A stretch of 64,000 nucleotides of DNA from Nitrososphaerota archaeon (GCA_028867785.1 JAGWFS010000002.1:178678-242677), one strand, 5' to 3'; counted from the first letter of the stretch, positions 25,114 through 33,759 are shown. The notes: generated by a model from the letters alone, not told the origin. A program made the numbers and translations.

Positions 25114-26649
25114 ATGAACAAAAATAAAAAAAAACCAAGTTGCAGAATGACTTCATGCACAACAGTCAAGGCTTTCTCCATATTACCTCAAGTCAAAAGC
25201 AAAAAGATCTTTGAAGAATATCTCACCTATGGTATGATCATTTTCATATTGTCTAGTTTGTATCTAGTGCACAGCCCTGCCTTTGCACAGTATTACGATA
25301 AGACCCCCGAATTTACGCAGACAGAATCTAACAGCCAGCTGGTCGTAGGAAAAGCAGTTTCTTCGGATGGCTCTGTTCATGTTACATTGATATCTACGCC
25401 AATAGAACCAGATCAGCCTCTTGCTCTCCAAATATCCTTTACAGACCCACAGGGAAGGTTGATACCGTACGAAAATTATGGCATAAGGGCTCAACAGATA
25501 GAAGGTAATGGCGCGTGGATACTTTCAAACGAGTCTGCGCTCGCAGCTGATGGAAAAGATATTCAGGTTACAAGTGATTTGCAAAACGTAAGCCCCGTTA
25601 ACTTTCAAATCCAGCTGCAAGGATCAGGTGCTCCAGATACTAGTATATCGGAGTGGACAGGGCCAAACGAGATAGTAAGCATAACAATTGGCAATCAATA
25701 TAGCGCACATACGGCAGTGTCACAAGCTCCTTCTGGTACATCACAAGTTGTTACAATCCCATATGGTGCGTACAATCCGCAATTTGACACCTCGGCCCCA
25801 TCTTGGTATGCACCGTCCACTGTGACTATATCTGTGAATCAGAGTGTAACTTGGATAAATCAAGATAAGGAGATCCATACTGTAACAAGCGGTCACTCTT
25901 CAGGCAGAGCAAGTCTTCTTGGAAATAGCGTTGGGCAACCAAATGGTCTTTTTGACAGTGGCAACATCCTCATTGGCAAATCTTGGACCCACAAGTTCAC
26001 GACGACTGGAACATTCGAGTATTACTGTAGCTTGCACCCATGGATGCAGGGTTACGTGATAGTAAAGCCAACAGAATCTGTTCCTGTTGATGCATATGGG
26101 AACGAGATTACAAAATTTCCAGTCGTACGACTCACCCCTGACAGGGCATACGAGGTAGATCTCGATTGGGAGCCACATTACATTACAACTGGGAAACAAA
26201 TTGTGTTCATATATCAGGTCTACGACAACATCAAGTACGAAGCAATTCCGGCTCACTATGTATTTACAATTATACAAAATGGACAACAACTGTACAAAAT
26301 TGAAGACTCGACACAGTTTGGAGGGGCATACCAGTATTTTCGATTCGACAACACAGGGCCCGTGACCTTTGAATTTTCTGATATTGCACATACCGATCAA
26401 GATGTGCAGTATACTACTGTAGTAAATCCTGGCAACTCAACAGATACAAGTGATATGAATATGCCAATGGTTGAGCCTGCAAGAAACATGGATGTGAATT
26501 TCTGGCTAATGCCAATCTTCTTTGTGCCGGCTGGGGTGGCAGTTGCAGTCGTATATGCCAAGAAACGCATGAGGAATGCAGCAAAGACACATTTCCGTTC
26601 TTCTGACAGGCCCAATGATAAAACTTTAGCAAAAAAGACTCCGATATGA
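25114..26649 (+). CDS. Exported cupredoxin protein with C-terminal membrane anchor, under the fluoride riboswitch
   Basis: A 511-residue protein. ATG 25114 is supported by an SD (GAGGT) six bases before it. A signal segment lies near residues 35-57, after a positively charged leader. Residues about 60-200 form a beta domain with NxS sites. Residues about 215-315 are a plastocyanin-like domain: STVTISVNQSVTWINQDKEIHTVTSG and FEYYCSLHPWMQGYV give His, Cys, His and Met copper ligands. A further beta domain (residues 330-440) precedes a membrane segment (WLMPIFFVPAGVAVAVVYA) and basic tail. Its placement directly behind a fluoride riboswitch is unusual. The nearby crcB has its own likely promoter. 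Confidence 0.85.
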   Translation: MNKNKKKPSCRMTSCTTVKAFSILPQVKSKKIFEEYLTYGMIIFILSSLYLVHSPAFAQYYDKTPEFTQTESNSQLVVGKAVSSDGSVHVTLISTPIEPDQPLALQISFTDPQGRLIPYENYGIRAQQIEGNGAWILSNESALAADGKDIQVTSDLQNVSPVNFQIQLQGSGAPDTSISEWTGPNEIVSITIGNQYSAHTAVSQAPSGTSQVVTIPYGAYNPQFDTSAPSWYAPSTVTISVNQSVTWINQDKEIHTVTSGHSSGRASLLGNSVGQPNGLFDSGNILIGKSWTHKFTTTGTFEYYCSLHPWMQGYVIVKPTESVPVDAYGNEITKFPVVRLTPDRAYEVDLDWEPHYITTGKQIVFIYQVYDNIKYEAIPAHYVFTIIQNGQQLYKIEDSTQFGGAYQYFRFDNTGPVTFEFSDIAHTDQDVQYTTVVNPGNSTDTSDMNMPMVEPARNMDVNFWLMPIFFVPAGVAVAVVYAKKRMRNAAKTHFRSSDRPNDKTLAKKTPI

Positions 26650-26731
26650 AACTGAGCATGGAAGATTTTTCATATGGTACTGTGAAAACCAAAAATGTAG
26701 TTAATTTAAGTAACTGCTATACTAGTCAGGT

Positions 26732-27121
26732 ATGAAAATGATAGAGCTTGCTTTTCTTGCAGTAGGGGGAACGGCGGGAATTTTCCTAAGATATGGTATT
26801 ACAAAATCGCCGCTGCTGTTTGGAGCATTGCCTGTAAACATACTGATTGTAAACGTCATAGGAAGTTTCATTCTTGGCGCATTTGCAGTCGTTTCTCAGC
26901 AATGGAATCTGGATGAGAAATATGCACTGTTTGTAGCAATTGGGTTTTGTGGAGGGCTGACCACAATGTCCTCATTTGCGCTTGAAACCTCAAACATGAT
27001 TGATAACAAGCAATACCTGATGGTGGCAGTCAACGTTTTGACAAACGTGGGATTGTCACTTGGGGCAATATTTGGCGGCAGAGCTTTGACAGGCCTGATT
27101 TTGAGTGGAGGGTTTAGATGA
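26732..27121 (+). CDS. crcB: CrcB/Fluc fluoride channel
   Basis: A 129-residue protein with four membrane helices, standard for a dual-topology Fluc. Family blocks: GGTAGIFLRYGI at the N-terminus, NVIGSFILGAF, then GFCGGLTTMSSFALE (the GxxTTFSTF-type core, Na+ site and phenylalanine box), and a final GALFGG-like AIFGGRAL. It lets fluoride leave the cytoplasm. A TATA-like TTAATTTAAG about 26 bases before the ATG suggests a leaderless transcript separate from the riboswitch RNA. Overlaps the DUF190 gene by ATGA. Confidence 0.95.
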   Translation: MKMIELAFLAVGGTAGIFLRYGITKSPLLFGALPVNILIVNVIGSFILGAFAVVSQQWNLDEKYALFVAIGFCGGLTTMSSFALETSNMIDNKQYLMVAVNVLTNVGLSLGAIFGGRALTGLILSGGFR

Positions 27122-27432
27122 GAACACTGGACATGTGGGCGCTTGTGATAAGGATAAAGCGCAATGACACATTCAAGGGAAAACGCGTCCATAACCTGAT
27201 ACTTGACATTCTTAAGAAAGGCCATATCTCTGGCGCCACTGTGTGGACGGGGGTATCTGGATACGGCAAGCGCGGAAAATCCAATTTCCAAATAGAAGGA
27301 ATATCAATCAACATGCCGCTGGTAATAGAAGTAATAGACGATCTGAAAAAAATTGAAGAGATACTGCCAGAAATCAAAGAAATTATTGGCGACAATGGTC
27401 TTGTCACAGTAAACAAAATAGGCGTTGTATGA
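27118..27432 (+). CDS. DUF190 family protein
   Basis: A 104-residue protein of the DUF190 (PII-like fold) family, which is often found beside crcB. Blocks are LVIRIKRNDTFKGKRVHNLILDILKKGHISGATVWTGVSGYGKRGK and LVIEVIDDLKKIEEILPEI. Translationally coupled to crcB by the ATGA overlap. It may regulate the channel or sense a nucleotide; not shown. Confidence 0.92.
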   Translation: MRTLDMWALVIRIKRNDTFKGKRVHNLILDILKKGHISGATVWTGVSGYGKRGKSNFQIEGISINMPLVIEVIDDLKKIEEILPEIKEIIGDNGLVTVNKIGVV

Positions 27433-27505
27433 CGTCTCATGATTCCGTATCTTCACTTGTATATCCCACAAGATATTTTACTGGTTGTGAATTTCCACAA
27501 GTAAA

Positions 27506-28426
27506 ATGAAGTCAATAAACTATACCCTGCTTGGAGATGAAACAATTGCCAAGGATCTAGGAAAAAAAGGAACCACCACTGATATCACAATATATGATAA
27601 AAAAGATACAGGTTTTGTAAAGACGTGGACTTTGCCCACGGGCTTTCCAGAAAAGATACCTCCGCTACTTCAGGCCATAAACATGGGGGAATACGTGATA
27701 TTTCATGTGTCAAAACTTGACAAGTTTACAGGTGAGCAGATTGTTGCCCTTGACGTACTTGGTAAAACCAAGGGACTGCTGACCCACTCCTATGATGTAG
27801 ACCAGGAAAAACTTCTCTTAATGATAAAAGGAACGGTTGTAGAACAATACAAGATTGTGGAACAATCAAACCTGAAGCAAGAGATGGATGCACTGGAGCC
27901 GGTATCTGGAGACGGTCCGACAAGAATTCCTATTGACCATTGCTTTGACGTGAAAGGCGTAGGCACGGTCATACTTGGCAAAGTGGCCCAGGGAAAGGTC
28001 AAGGCGTATGACAAGCTAAAACTTTTGCCAAAGGGAGACGAGGTTCTGATAAAATCAATCCAGATGCATGACGACCCAGTGGAAGAAGCTACGTCTCCAG
28101 CACGGGTTGGGCTTGCTGTAAAGGGAGTAGTATCAGATGACGTCCAAAGGGGGGACCAGCTGTCTTTGGGCGAAGGAATCACAGTGTCTCAGGACATTGC
28201 ACTAGATTACAAGCAAAACAAGTTCTTCAAAGACAAACTTACTGAAGGTCAGACATTTCTTGTCAACATAGGACTGCAGACAAGGGCAGCAAAAATAACC
28301 TCTCTTAGCCCTATGAAGATCTTACTTAACAAGCCTGCATCATTTGTCAAAAATGACATTTGTGTTATTCTAAAACCCGAGTCTGCAACTATACGCATAG
28401 TAGGCAGTGGCCCAATTGTTGCATAG
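27506..28426 (+). CDS. EF-Tu/SelB-like protein without a GTPase domain
   Basis: A 306-residue protein. The first 125 residues have no P-loop, no DxxG and no NKxD, yet they contain fragments reminiscent of a degraded G domain (GKKGTTTDITIYDKK; FHVSKLDKFTGEQIVALDVLG). From about residue 140 the sequence is EF-Tu domain 2 (IPIDHCFDVKGVGTVILGKVAQGKVKAYDKLKLLPKGDEVLIKSIQMHDDPVEEATSPARVGLAVKG segments), then a domain 3-like barrel. It could bind tRNA or ribosomes or act as a scaffold. Related archaeal proteins are known only as EF-Tu-domain-2 proteins. Confidence 0.75.
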   Translation: MKSINYTLLGDETIAKDLGKKGTTTDITIYDKKDTGFVKTWTLPTGFPEKIPPLLQAINMGEYVIFHVSKLDKFTGEQIVALDVLGKTKGLLTHSYDVDQEKLLLMIKGTVVEQYKIVEQSNLKQEMDALEPVSGDGPTRIPIDHCFDVKGVGTVILGKVAQGKVKAYDKLKLLPKGDEVLIKSIQMHDDPVEEATSPARVGLAVKGVVSDDVQRGDQLSLGEGITVSQDIALDYKQNKFFKDKLTEGQTFLVNIGLQTRAAKITSLSPMKILLNKPASFVKNDICVILKPESATIRIVGSGPIVA

Positions 28427-28496
28427 GCACACACATGTTAGAAAACTGACTGCCCCTACAGGCTCACTAAAATATCTCTAGTTGGCTGTTGTGTGT

Positions 28497-28619
28497 ATGG
28501 CTGGCTTTGATATGACTGCATTTGTTTCCTGGTGTTCGATATCTGGCATCTTGATTGTTGTGACAGCGCTCGTTTACAAGAGATTTGCAAAAAATAACAA
28601 TGAATCACATCAGACTTGA
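28497..28619 (+). CDS. Single-pass small membrane protein (40 aa)
   Basis: The frame runs ATG 28497 to TGA 28619. It has one hydrophobic segment of about 20 residues (FVSWCSISGILIVVTALVY) and a polar tail KRFAKNNNESHQT. Its 3' end overlaps the DUF99 start by 20 bases. Such one-helix proteins are frequent in archaea. Nothing indicates a specific function. Confidence 0.5.
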   Translation: MAGFDMTAFVSWCSISGILIVVTALVYKRFAKNNNESHQT

Positions 28620-29169
28620 GAAGAAGGGCCTCAGAGGACTTGCGGTAGCAGAGAGCTTTCGAGAGACTGATCCGGTATCTTGCTTGGCAGGAGTGGTGAT
28701 GAGAAGGGATTTTGTCATAGACGGGTTTGTCTTTGGCAAGGCTACAGTTGAAGGCGATGATGCCACAAATACAATACTTGGCATGTATGAAAAACTGGCC
28801 CGCCAAGACATCAGTTTCATCCTGCTTTCCGGACTGATAATTTCCATGTACAATATTATAGACATCAGAAAACTATGGAATGAGATCAAGATACCGATAG
28901 TTGGTGTAACATACGAAGAGTCAGATGGGATAGAAGATGCAATAAAACATCACTTTCCCGACTCTTACGAATCAAAGATAGCTCAATACCAAAAGCTTGG
29001 TCCCAGAACCAAAATATCGTTACATACAAAACATGACATTTACCTACGCCTTGAAGGGTGCAAGGTAAGTGAAGCCAAGAAACTTCTTGACGCATTTACA
29101 CTGCAGGGGGCGGTACCTGAACCGTTGCGTGTGGCACAACTTCTTGCCAAGACAGATCTGAACTTGTAA
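28600..29169 (+). CDS. DUF99 family protein (endonuclease V-like fold)
   Basis: About 189 residues from ATG 28600, preferred over TTG 28585. Family blocks: RGLAVAESF, then CLAGVVMRRDFVIDGFVFGKATVEGDDAT, then ISFILLSGLIISMYNIIDI and IPIVGVTYEESDG. DUF99 proteins are archaeal relatives of endonuclease V, with a similar core fold. Whether this one cleaves deaminated DNA or RNA is not known. Confidence 0.88.
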   Translation: MNHIRLEKKGLRGLAVAESFRETDPVSCLAGVVMRRDFVIDGFVFGKATVEGDDATNTILGMYEKLARQDISFILLSGLIISMYNIIDIRKLWNEIKIPIVGVTYEESDGIEDAIKHHFPDSYESKIAQYQKLGPRTKISLHTKHDIYLRLEGCKVSEAKKLLDAFTLQGAVPEPLRVAQLLAKTDLNL

Positions 29170-29174
29170 TTTGA

Positions 29175-29561
29175 TTATTTCCGCTCTTCTTTGCTTATGG
29201 TCCACTTGCTGTTTGTCAGCCGGGAAGATGTGAACTCTATCTGCCCAAGCAGCCTGTCGCCTTTTCGTACCATGCCGTACTCGTGGCGGGCGACCTTGAC
29301 AATCAGCCTGCGTGTCTTGTATCCTCCCTCGATGACTTTGATCTTGAATCTCTTGCTTGCCTTGATGACTAGGTCACGCGCTGCCTTTGAGTCTCCCATC
29401 CATGAAAACATCTCAAACGTGCCAAAACTTTTGCTTGTTATTTCATAATCGTATAGTTTTGCCTCAAACTTCCACTCCATCTTCTTTGCTTCTTCGTTCA
29501 TCCAATCTACTGCCTGCCTTCCATATCCTTTTTCAATACCAAAAGATTCTGCGTCTGCCAA
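29175..29561 (-). CDS. Conserved hypothetical protein
   Basis: A 128-residue basic alpha/beta protein with TTG start. Composition is well balanced: GYGRQAVDWMNEEAKKMEWKF, then FGTFEMFSWMGDSKAARDLVIKAS, then YKTRRLIVKVARHEYGMVRKGDR. No signal peptide, no cysteine, no recognised motif. The many Lys and Arg residues would suit nucleic acid binding, but this is a guess. It converges on DUF99 with a 5-base gap and diverges from nreA. Confidence 0.6.
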   Translation of the reverse strand: MADAESFGIEKGYGRQAVDWMNEEAKKMEWKFEAKLYDYEITSKSFGTFEMFSWMGDSKAARDLVIKASKRFKIKVIEGGYKTRRLIVKVARHEYGMVRKGDRLLGQIEFTSSRLTNSKWTISKEERK

Positions 29562-29649
29562 TTTTTGTTATCATCTGGAAAAGAGCTGAATATAACTCAA
29601 AAGTGATTCCATCAAATGTGTTATTAGCCTCACAATAGTGTAAAAAACA

Positions 29650-30810
29650 ATGGTTAGGACTGCGGCAGACGTACGTAAGGCAGTTGAATCAAACTGGAAT
29701 GAATATCTCTCAAAATATGCCAACCTGTTCTCCTCAAACTACATAGAGGGTTCAAGTCCGCCATCTGTTTTTGTCGGCTCTTACGGGTATCCAAAGGTCT
29801 TGGCGGGGCCGATGGTGCCACCTGTACACGGGGATACGCTAGTTATGGACATGCCTGAATCTTGGGTTGGAAAGAGCTTGGAGGATATTGTAAACTATAG
29901 GCTGTCGCTTGTGAGGGGAATACAGGCAGTAAAGGTTGGCGAGCCGCATGGGAGGTACATTGAAAGCTTGCAAGACCTTGTCATGTCGTCTCGCTCGACT
30001 GACTCGGAACTAGAGTTTGTAAAAAATGCTAGGTCCTCTTCATTTGTCGATTCTGAAAATGCTCCGTTTGGGCCGGTTGGGGAGATAAAAAATGCCAAGT
30101 TTTCAATCTCCTCTTCTGACAAAAACATTCAGAGAATGTTCTATGACAAGGATGTGCTGGCACAGGATGCCGTACTTGAGCTCTACAACAGGGGAATAGA
30201 GATAAGCAAAATCCAAAAATGCTTTAGCATCGGCATGTTTGGAAAAAACCGCAAACTTGTCCCTACAAGGTGGAGCATAACTGCAACCGATGACACCATC
30301 TCAAAATCACTACTAGAAGAGATTGTGGCTTTTACAGAAATAGACAGCAGTCGCCTTTTTACATTCGAACATCTCGGAAACCTGTATGCGATAATCCTGT
30401 TTCCAAACAGGTGGATGTTTGAAATGCAGGAAGCATGGTATGATCAAAATGGAAACATCGGGTTTGGCTCTGACTTTGAGGACATGCGCGGACTCTCACA
30501 CTATCCAGAAACTGCCGGTGCGCATTTTGCCTCAAGGCTAGCTGTAGCCGAGTATCTCCTGGCAAATGAAATACAGGCAGGAGCAATGGTGCTTCGCGAG
30601 ATACGGCCGGAATATGCGGTACCGGTAGGAGTCTGGCAGGTACGCGAGGGAGTGAGGACGGCATTAAGGCAGAGCCCAACACTGGTGTCAAGCTTTGAAC
30701 AAGGACTGGATATTGCATGCAAGGGTCTCAGTGTGGACAAGAAAGAGTGGCTTGCGAGAAGTAAACTGCAAAAAGCAAGGAAACAGAAATCGATTAAAGA
30801 TTATTTCTGA
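29650..30810 (+). CDS. nreA: NreA DNA repair protein with PIP box
   Basis: A 386-residue protein of the archaeal Nre family (DUF650/DUF651). N-terminal VFVGSYGYPKVLAGPMVPP, then DMPESWVGKSLEDIVNYRLSLVRG. The C-terminal domain has GLSHYPETAGAHFASRLAVAEYL and VLREIRPEYAVPVGVWQVREGVR. The extreme C-terminus KQKSIKDYF is a PCNA-interacting (PIP) motif. In Haloferax NreA works with NreB in repair of DNA crosslinks. Confidence 0.92.
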   Translation: MVRTAADVRKAVESNWNEYLSKYANLFSSNYIEGSSPPSVFVGSYGYPKVLAGPMVPPVHGDTLVMDMPESWVGKSLEDIVNYRLSLVRGIQAVKVGEPHGRYIESLQDLVMSSRSTDSELEFVKNARSSSFVDSENAPFGPVGEIKNAKFSISSSDKNIQRMFYDKDVLAQDAVLELYNRGIEISKIQKCFSIGMFGKNRKLVPTRWSITATDDTISKSLLEEIVAFTEIDSSRLFTFEHLGNLYAIILFPNRWMFEMQEAWYDQNGNIGFGSDFEDMRGLSHYPETAGAHFASRLAVAEYLLANEIQAGAMVLREIRPEYAVPVGVWQVREGVRTALRQSPTLVSSFEQGLDIACKGLSVDKKEWLARSKLQKARKQKSIKDYF

Positions 30811-30825
30811 CTGCTAGAGTTTTTA

Positions 30826-31785
30826 TTGAACGCGTTTTGCACTAGATTGTTGCAAAATAGAAGCGTACTTGTCGCTATAGCGATCATTGCATCTCCAATA
30901 ATGTTTGCGCTGGCCGTATTTCCTGACACGTTTAGCCTAGGCTGGAACCAAGGCAGGGGAGGATTCCTGTTTGCCATGGCGTTTATTGCAGCAGAGCTGA
31001 TAGGACTCAAACTTGAGATTCCAAAGAAAAGGCTCTATGCGGCAATTCCTGTGGCAGGCGTCGCAATTGGATATCTGGTCGGCATAGAATTTGGACTGAA
31101 AAAATTCCTCATCTCAATTGCACCCCAGTTTCATGTTCTATTGTTGGATTCGTGGACTTGGATGTGGGACTTTATTGTGATTGCAGCCTTTTTCATGATA
31201 ACGCTGACCATATTGTTTGGTAAAAGATGGATAAGGATATCTCCTGCTGGGCCTATCTATGCAGCAGGCACTGCCATCATTCTCTCGCTTGACGCATTTT
31301 TTCCATATGACTCGCTTGGACCGCTACAATACGTGGTCCCGTATCTTGTAAAACTTGATGTCTTTTTGATCACGACCTTCAACCTTGGCGTGGCCAGCGC
31401 ACATGGCAACATCATGTTCTTGAGTGGTGACCACGGGCCGTTTGCACTCCAAGTATTCTGGCCCTCTGCTGGCGTGCACAGCATAATAATTTACTCTCTT
31501 GTCATGATGGCATTCCTGTTCAAGATGAACATACAAAGAAACAGGAAGGCCGCATATTTTGCACTTGGAGTAATAGGAACAATCGGAGTAAACGTGATTC
31601 GAATACTCTCTCTTTCCCTGTTTGTGCTCAAGGTCTCAACTAATGTAAATGAATTTCAGTCATTCCATGGTATTGCTGGGGAGATAATGTTCCTTCCATG
31701 GCTCTTTGTCTTTCTACTGATTGTGACATATGTTGAAACAAAGCGATTAAAAAAAAATGAAATGAAAATTGCAAAACATGAATGA
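30826..31785 (+). CDS. Archaeosortase/exosortase-family protein with Cys-to-Ser change
   Basis: A 319-residue protein with about eight membrane helices; TTG start. The family motif around the catalytic cysteine appears as FWPSAGVHSIII, with Ser (S214) where most archaeosortases have Cys. The conserved Arg (GVNVIRI, R259) and His (SFHGIAGEIMFLPWL, H281) are kept. The enzyme class cleaves C-terminal sorting signals of surface proteins. The Ser form may be a lineage-specific version. No clear PEF or LVN sorting tail was seen in this window. It overlaps the next gene by eight bases. Confidence 0.8.
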   Translation: MNAFCTRLLQNRSVLVAIAIIASPIMFALAVFPDTFSLGWNQGRGGFLFAMAFIAAELIGLKLEIPKKRLYAAIPVAGVAIGYLVGIEFGLKKFLISIAPQFHVLLLDSWTWMWDFIVIAAFFMITLTILFGKRWIRISPAGPIYAAGTAIILSLDAFFPYDSLGPLQYVVPYLVKLDVFLITTFNLGVASAHGNIMFLSGDHGPFALQVFWPSAGVHSIIIYSLVMMAFLFKMNIQRNRKAAYFALGVIGTIGVNVIRILSLSLFVLKVSTNVNEFQSFHGIAGEIMFLPWLFVFLLIVTYVETKRLKKNEMKIAKHE

Positions 31786-32263
31786 AATAAAAATCAATAG
31801 AGGTGTAACCCCAGGCGCGTACTCGATAGAAGACATCTTTACAAATCTGAAGAATGTCAAAATACTCCAGAATGTTTTTGGCTCAATCAAGGAACTAGAA
31901 GATGTTTTTTCCAAAACTAGGCTGGTCGTAGACATAAACAATCACTATATGCATGTAAAAAATGAAGATGCCACCATCGTAGTATCATTAAACCACTTGA
32001 AGAATTCAGATGATGTCACGCTGTATCTTGATATAGTGCACGAGCTTGTGCATGTAAAGCAACAGAGGCAGGGCCTCGACTTGTATGACAAATCATACTC
32101 TTATGTGGATAGGCCCACTGAGATTGAGGCATATGTTGTTGCTGTTGAAGAGGCAAAAAGACTGGGAATGGGGCATAATGCAATAATGGATTATTTGCAG
32201 GTAGAGTGGATTACCTCGGAAGAGCACAAGAGGCTTGCAACACACGTAGGGCTAGTACATTAG
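31778..32263 (+). CDS. HExxH metallopeptidase-like protein
   Basis: About 161 residues from ATG 31778 (TTG 31769 possible). VTLYLDIVHELVHVKQQRQG has HELVH, and a downstream Glu follows in RPTEIEAYVVAVEEAKRLG, the zinc arrangement of ImmA/IrrE or SprT-like peptidases. No signal peptide. It overlaps the sortase-like gene, but a functional link is unproven. Confidence 0.7.
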   Translation: MNEIKINRGVTPGAYSIEDIFTNLKNVKILQNVFGSIKELEDVFSKTRLVVDINNHYMHVKNEDATIVVSLNHLKNSDDVTLYLDIVHELVHVKQQRQGLDLYDKSYSYVDRPTEIEAYVVAVEEAKRLGMGHNAIMDYLQVEWITSEEHKRLATHVGLVH

Positions 32264-33354
32264 AAAAAATTTGTAATATCTGCCTGTCCTGACACTTCTG
32301 TAAAATCTGAAACCTTGACTCCTAGTCTTCTAACTTGCAATCTCTGGTCCTCCAGTGATTCCTTGAGCAACTGGATGGCGGTCTTTTTCAGTTCTTCAAG
32401 GCTTGACGTTGGGTTTTTTAGCATTCTTGACTTTGTTCTGTTTGAAAGATCTTCTTGTACAAACTGTATTCCAACTGACTTGAAGACAAGATTGTCTTTT
32501 ACAATGGCATCATGTATATCCACGCATAACCGCTCCAGATCTTTTGATAGTGATTCAAGATCCTTTGTATCCTGCTTTAACGTGACTATTCTGCTGTATT
32601 GTATTGGGTCTCCCCTAGGGGATACCGGATACTCATCAATTCCCCTTGCCGCATTGTAAATGTAGGTTCCAGTCTTTCGGCCAAATAGACCGTTAAGTGC
32701 AAACACGTCCAGTCTTTTCAGATCAGATATGGTCTCGAGTCCCAATTCATGAAACTTTTCTTCGGATTTTTTTCCAATGCCTGGTATGACCTTGATTGGA
32801 AGCGGGTCAAGAAACGACTCTATCCTGTCCGGCTCTACGACCGTCAGGCCGTCTGGTTTTTTAAAATCCGAAGCTATCTTTGAGACAAGTTTGTTTGTCG
32901 AGGCTCCTATAGTTGACGAAAGTTTGATCCTACTGCGTATGGAGTTCTTTAGCTGTTGTGCAAGATGCGGTACTCTGGCAAACTCTCCTTCTGTCTTTTT
33001 TGTGACGTCAAGATATGCCTCATCCCTTCCAACGTATTCGAAAATGTCTGCATGTTTTCTAATTATGTCCATTGCAGCTCCGGATACTTCGGAATAATAT
33101 TCAAAATCCGTAGGCAAAAACGCCGCCTCTGCGACATCCTCCAGTTTTCTCCTTGCAAATTTTATGGGCATGCCGGATTTTACACCGTATTTTCTTGCCT
33201 GATAGTTGGCAGTTGCAACCGCGCCGCTGTCTCCGCCTCTGTCGGAGAAGACGCATACGACCACCGGCCTTGTCCTCAATTCAGGCCTTCTCAACTCTTC
33301 GCATTGGGCGTAAAAATAATCAAAATCTACATGTAAAATGACTCGCTGGTGCAC
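32260..33354 (-). CDS. dinB: Y-family DNA polymerase IV (Dpo4)
   Basis: A 364-residue protein with GTG start. Catalytic acidic residues appear in HVDFDYFYAQCEE and in GRDEAYLDVT (the usual S-I-D-E has Gly-Arg before the Asp). A helix-hairpin-helix GIGKKSEEKFHELGL follows, then the little-finger domain. The C-terminal QADITNFF is a PCNA-binding PIP box. It bypasses damaged bases. Convergent with the metallopeptidase gene by 4 bases. Confidence 0.95.
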   Translation of the reverse strand: MHQRVILHVDFDYFYAQCEELRRPELRTRPVVVCVFSDRGGDSGAVATANYQARKYGVKSGMPIKFARRKLEDVAEAAFLPTDFEYYSEVSGAAMDIIRKHADIFEYVGRDEAYLDVTKKTEGEFARVPHLAQQLKNSIRSRIKLSSTIGASTNKLVSKIASDFKKPDGLTVVEPDRIESFLDPLPIKVIPGIGKKSEEKFHELGLETISDLKRLDVFALNGLFGRKTGTYIYNAARGIDEYPVSPRGDPIQYSRIVTLKQDTKDLESLSKDLERLCVDIHDAIVKDNLVFKSVGIQFVQEDLSNRTKSRMLKNPTSSLEELKKTAIQLLKESLEDQRLQVRRLGVKVSDFTEVSGQADITNFF

Positions 33355-33451
33355 AAATTTCCTATTGTGTCATTTTGCTTATTATATTATTGGTGCGGGT
33401 TACGACTTTTCTCAAATTACATCTAAATACCGTTTATGACCCCAAACGTGG

Positions 33452-33697
33452 GTGGACTATCCAGTTCTGATAGAAAAAGAAGGAATCAAACTGCAGACTG
33501 AAAAAATGGAAGTTGACAAGCTGTATTACTGTGTATATCAAGACAGGGTGATGCTTTTTTTCAAGGACAAAAACGATCTTCTGAACTGCTATGAAATAGA
33601 AGAAAAGGAAATTGTTGACGAAGTAAAACAATCGATGCCAGAAGACATAGAAAAAACACTTGAGAAATACATCAAAGAAAAGAATCTTAGTTCCTAG
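33452..33697 (+). CDS. Small acidic conserved hypothetical
   Basis: An 81-residue protein with GTG start, about 30 bases after a TATA-like ATCTAAATAC. It has an N-terminal beta region (YPVLIEKEGIKLQTEKMEVDKLYYCVYQDRVMLFF) and a C-terminal charged helix (KQSMPEDIEKTLEKYIKEKN). No motif is recognised. It precedes the alba gene. Confidence 0.55.
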   Translation: MDYPVLIEKEGIKLQTEKMEVDKLYYCVYQDRVMLFFKDKNDLLNCYEIEEKEIVDEVKQSMPEDIEKTLEKYIKEKNLSS

Positions 33698-33702
33698 GCC
33701 TT

Positions 33703-33728
33703 GTTAGTGTATTTTTTGTTGTACTAAC
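33703..33728. promoter_or_regulatory. Inverted repeat upstream of the alba TATA box
   Basis: GTTAGT (33703-33708) and ACTAAC (33723-33728) form a 6-bp inverted repeat with a 14-base spacer, ending where the TATA element ATTAAATAA (33729-33737) begins. The alba GTG at 33760 lies about 26 bases after the TATA centre. It may bind a regulator such as an Lrp-type protein. Confidence 0.35.
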
Positions 33729-33759
33729 CATTAAATAAAACACATAAAGAGTCTGGTTT

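Noticed and set aside
29745-29765. A GGTTCAAGTCC string resembling a tRNA T-arm
   Set aside because: It is inside the nreA coding frame and no acceptor, D or anticodon arm fits around it.
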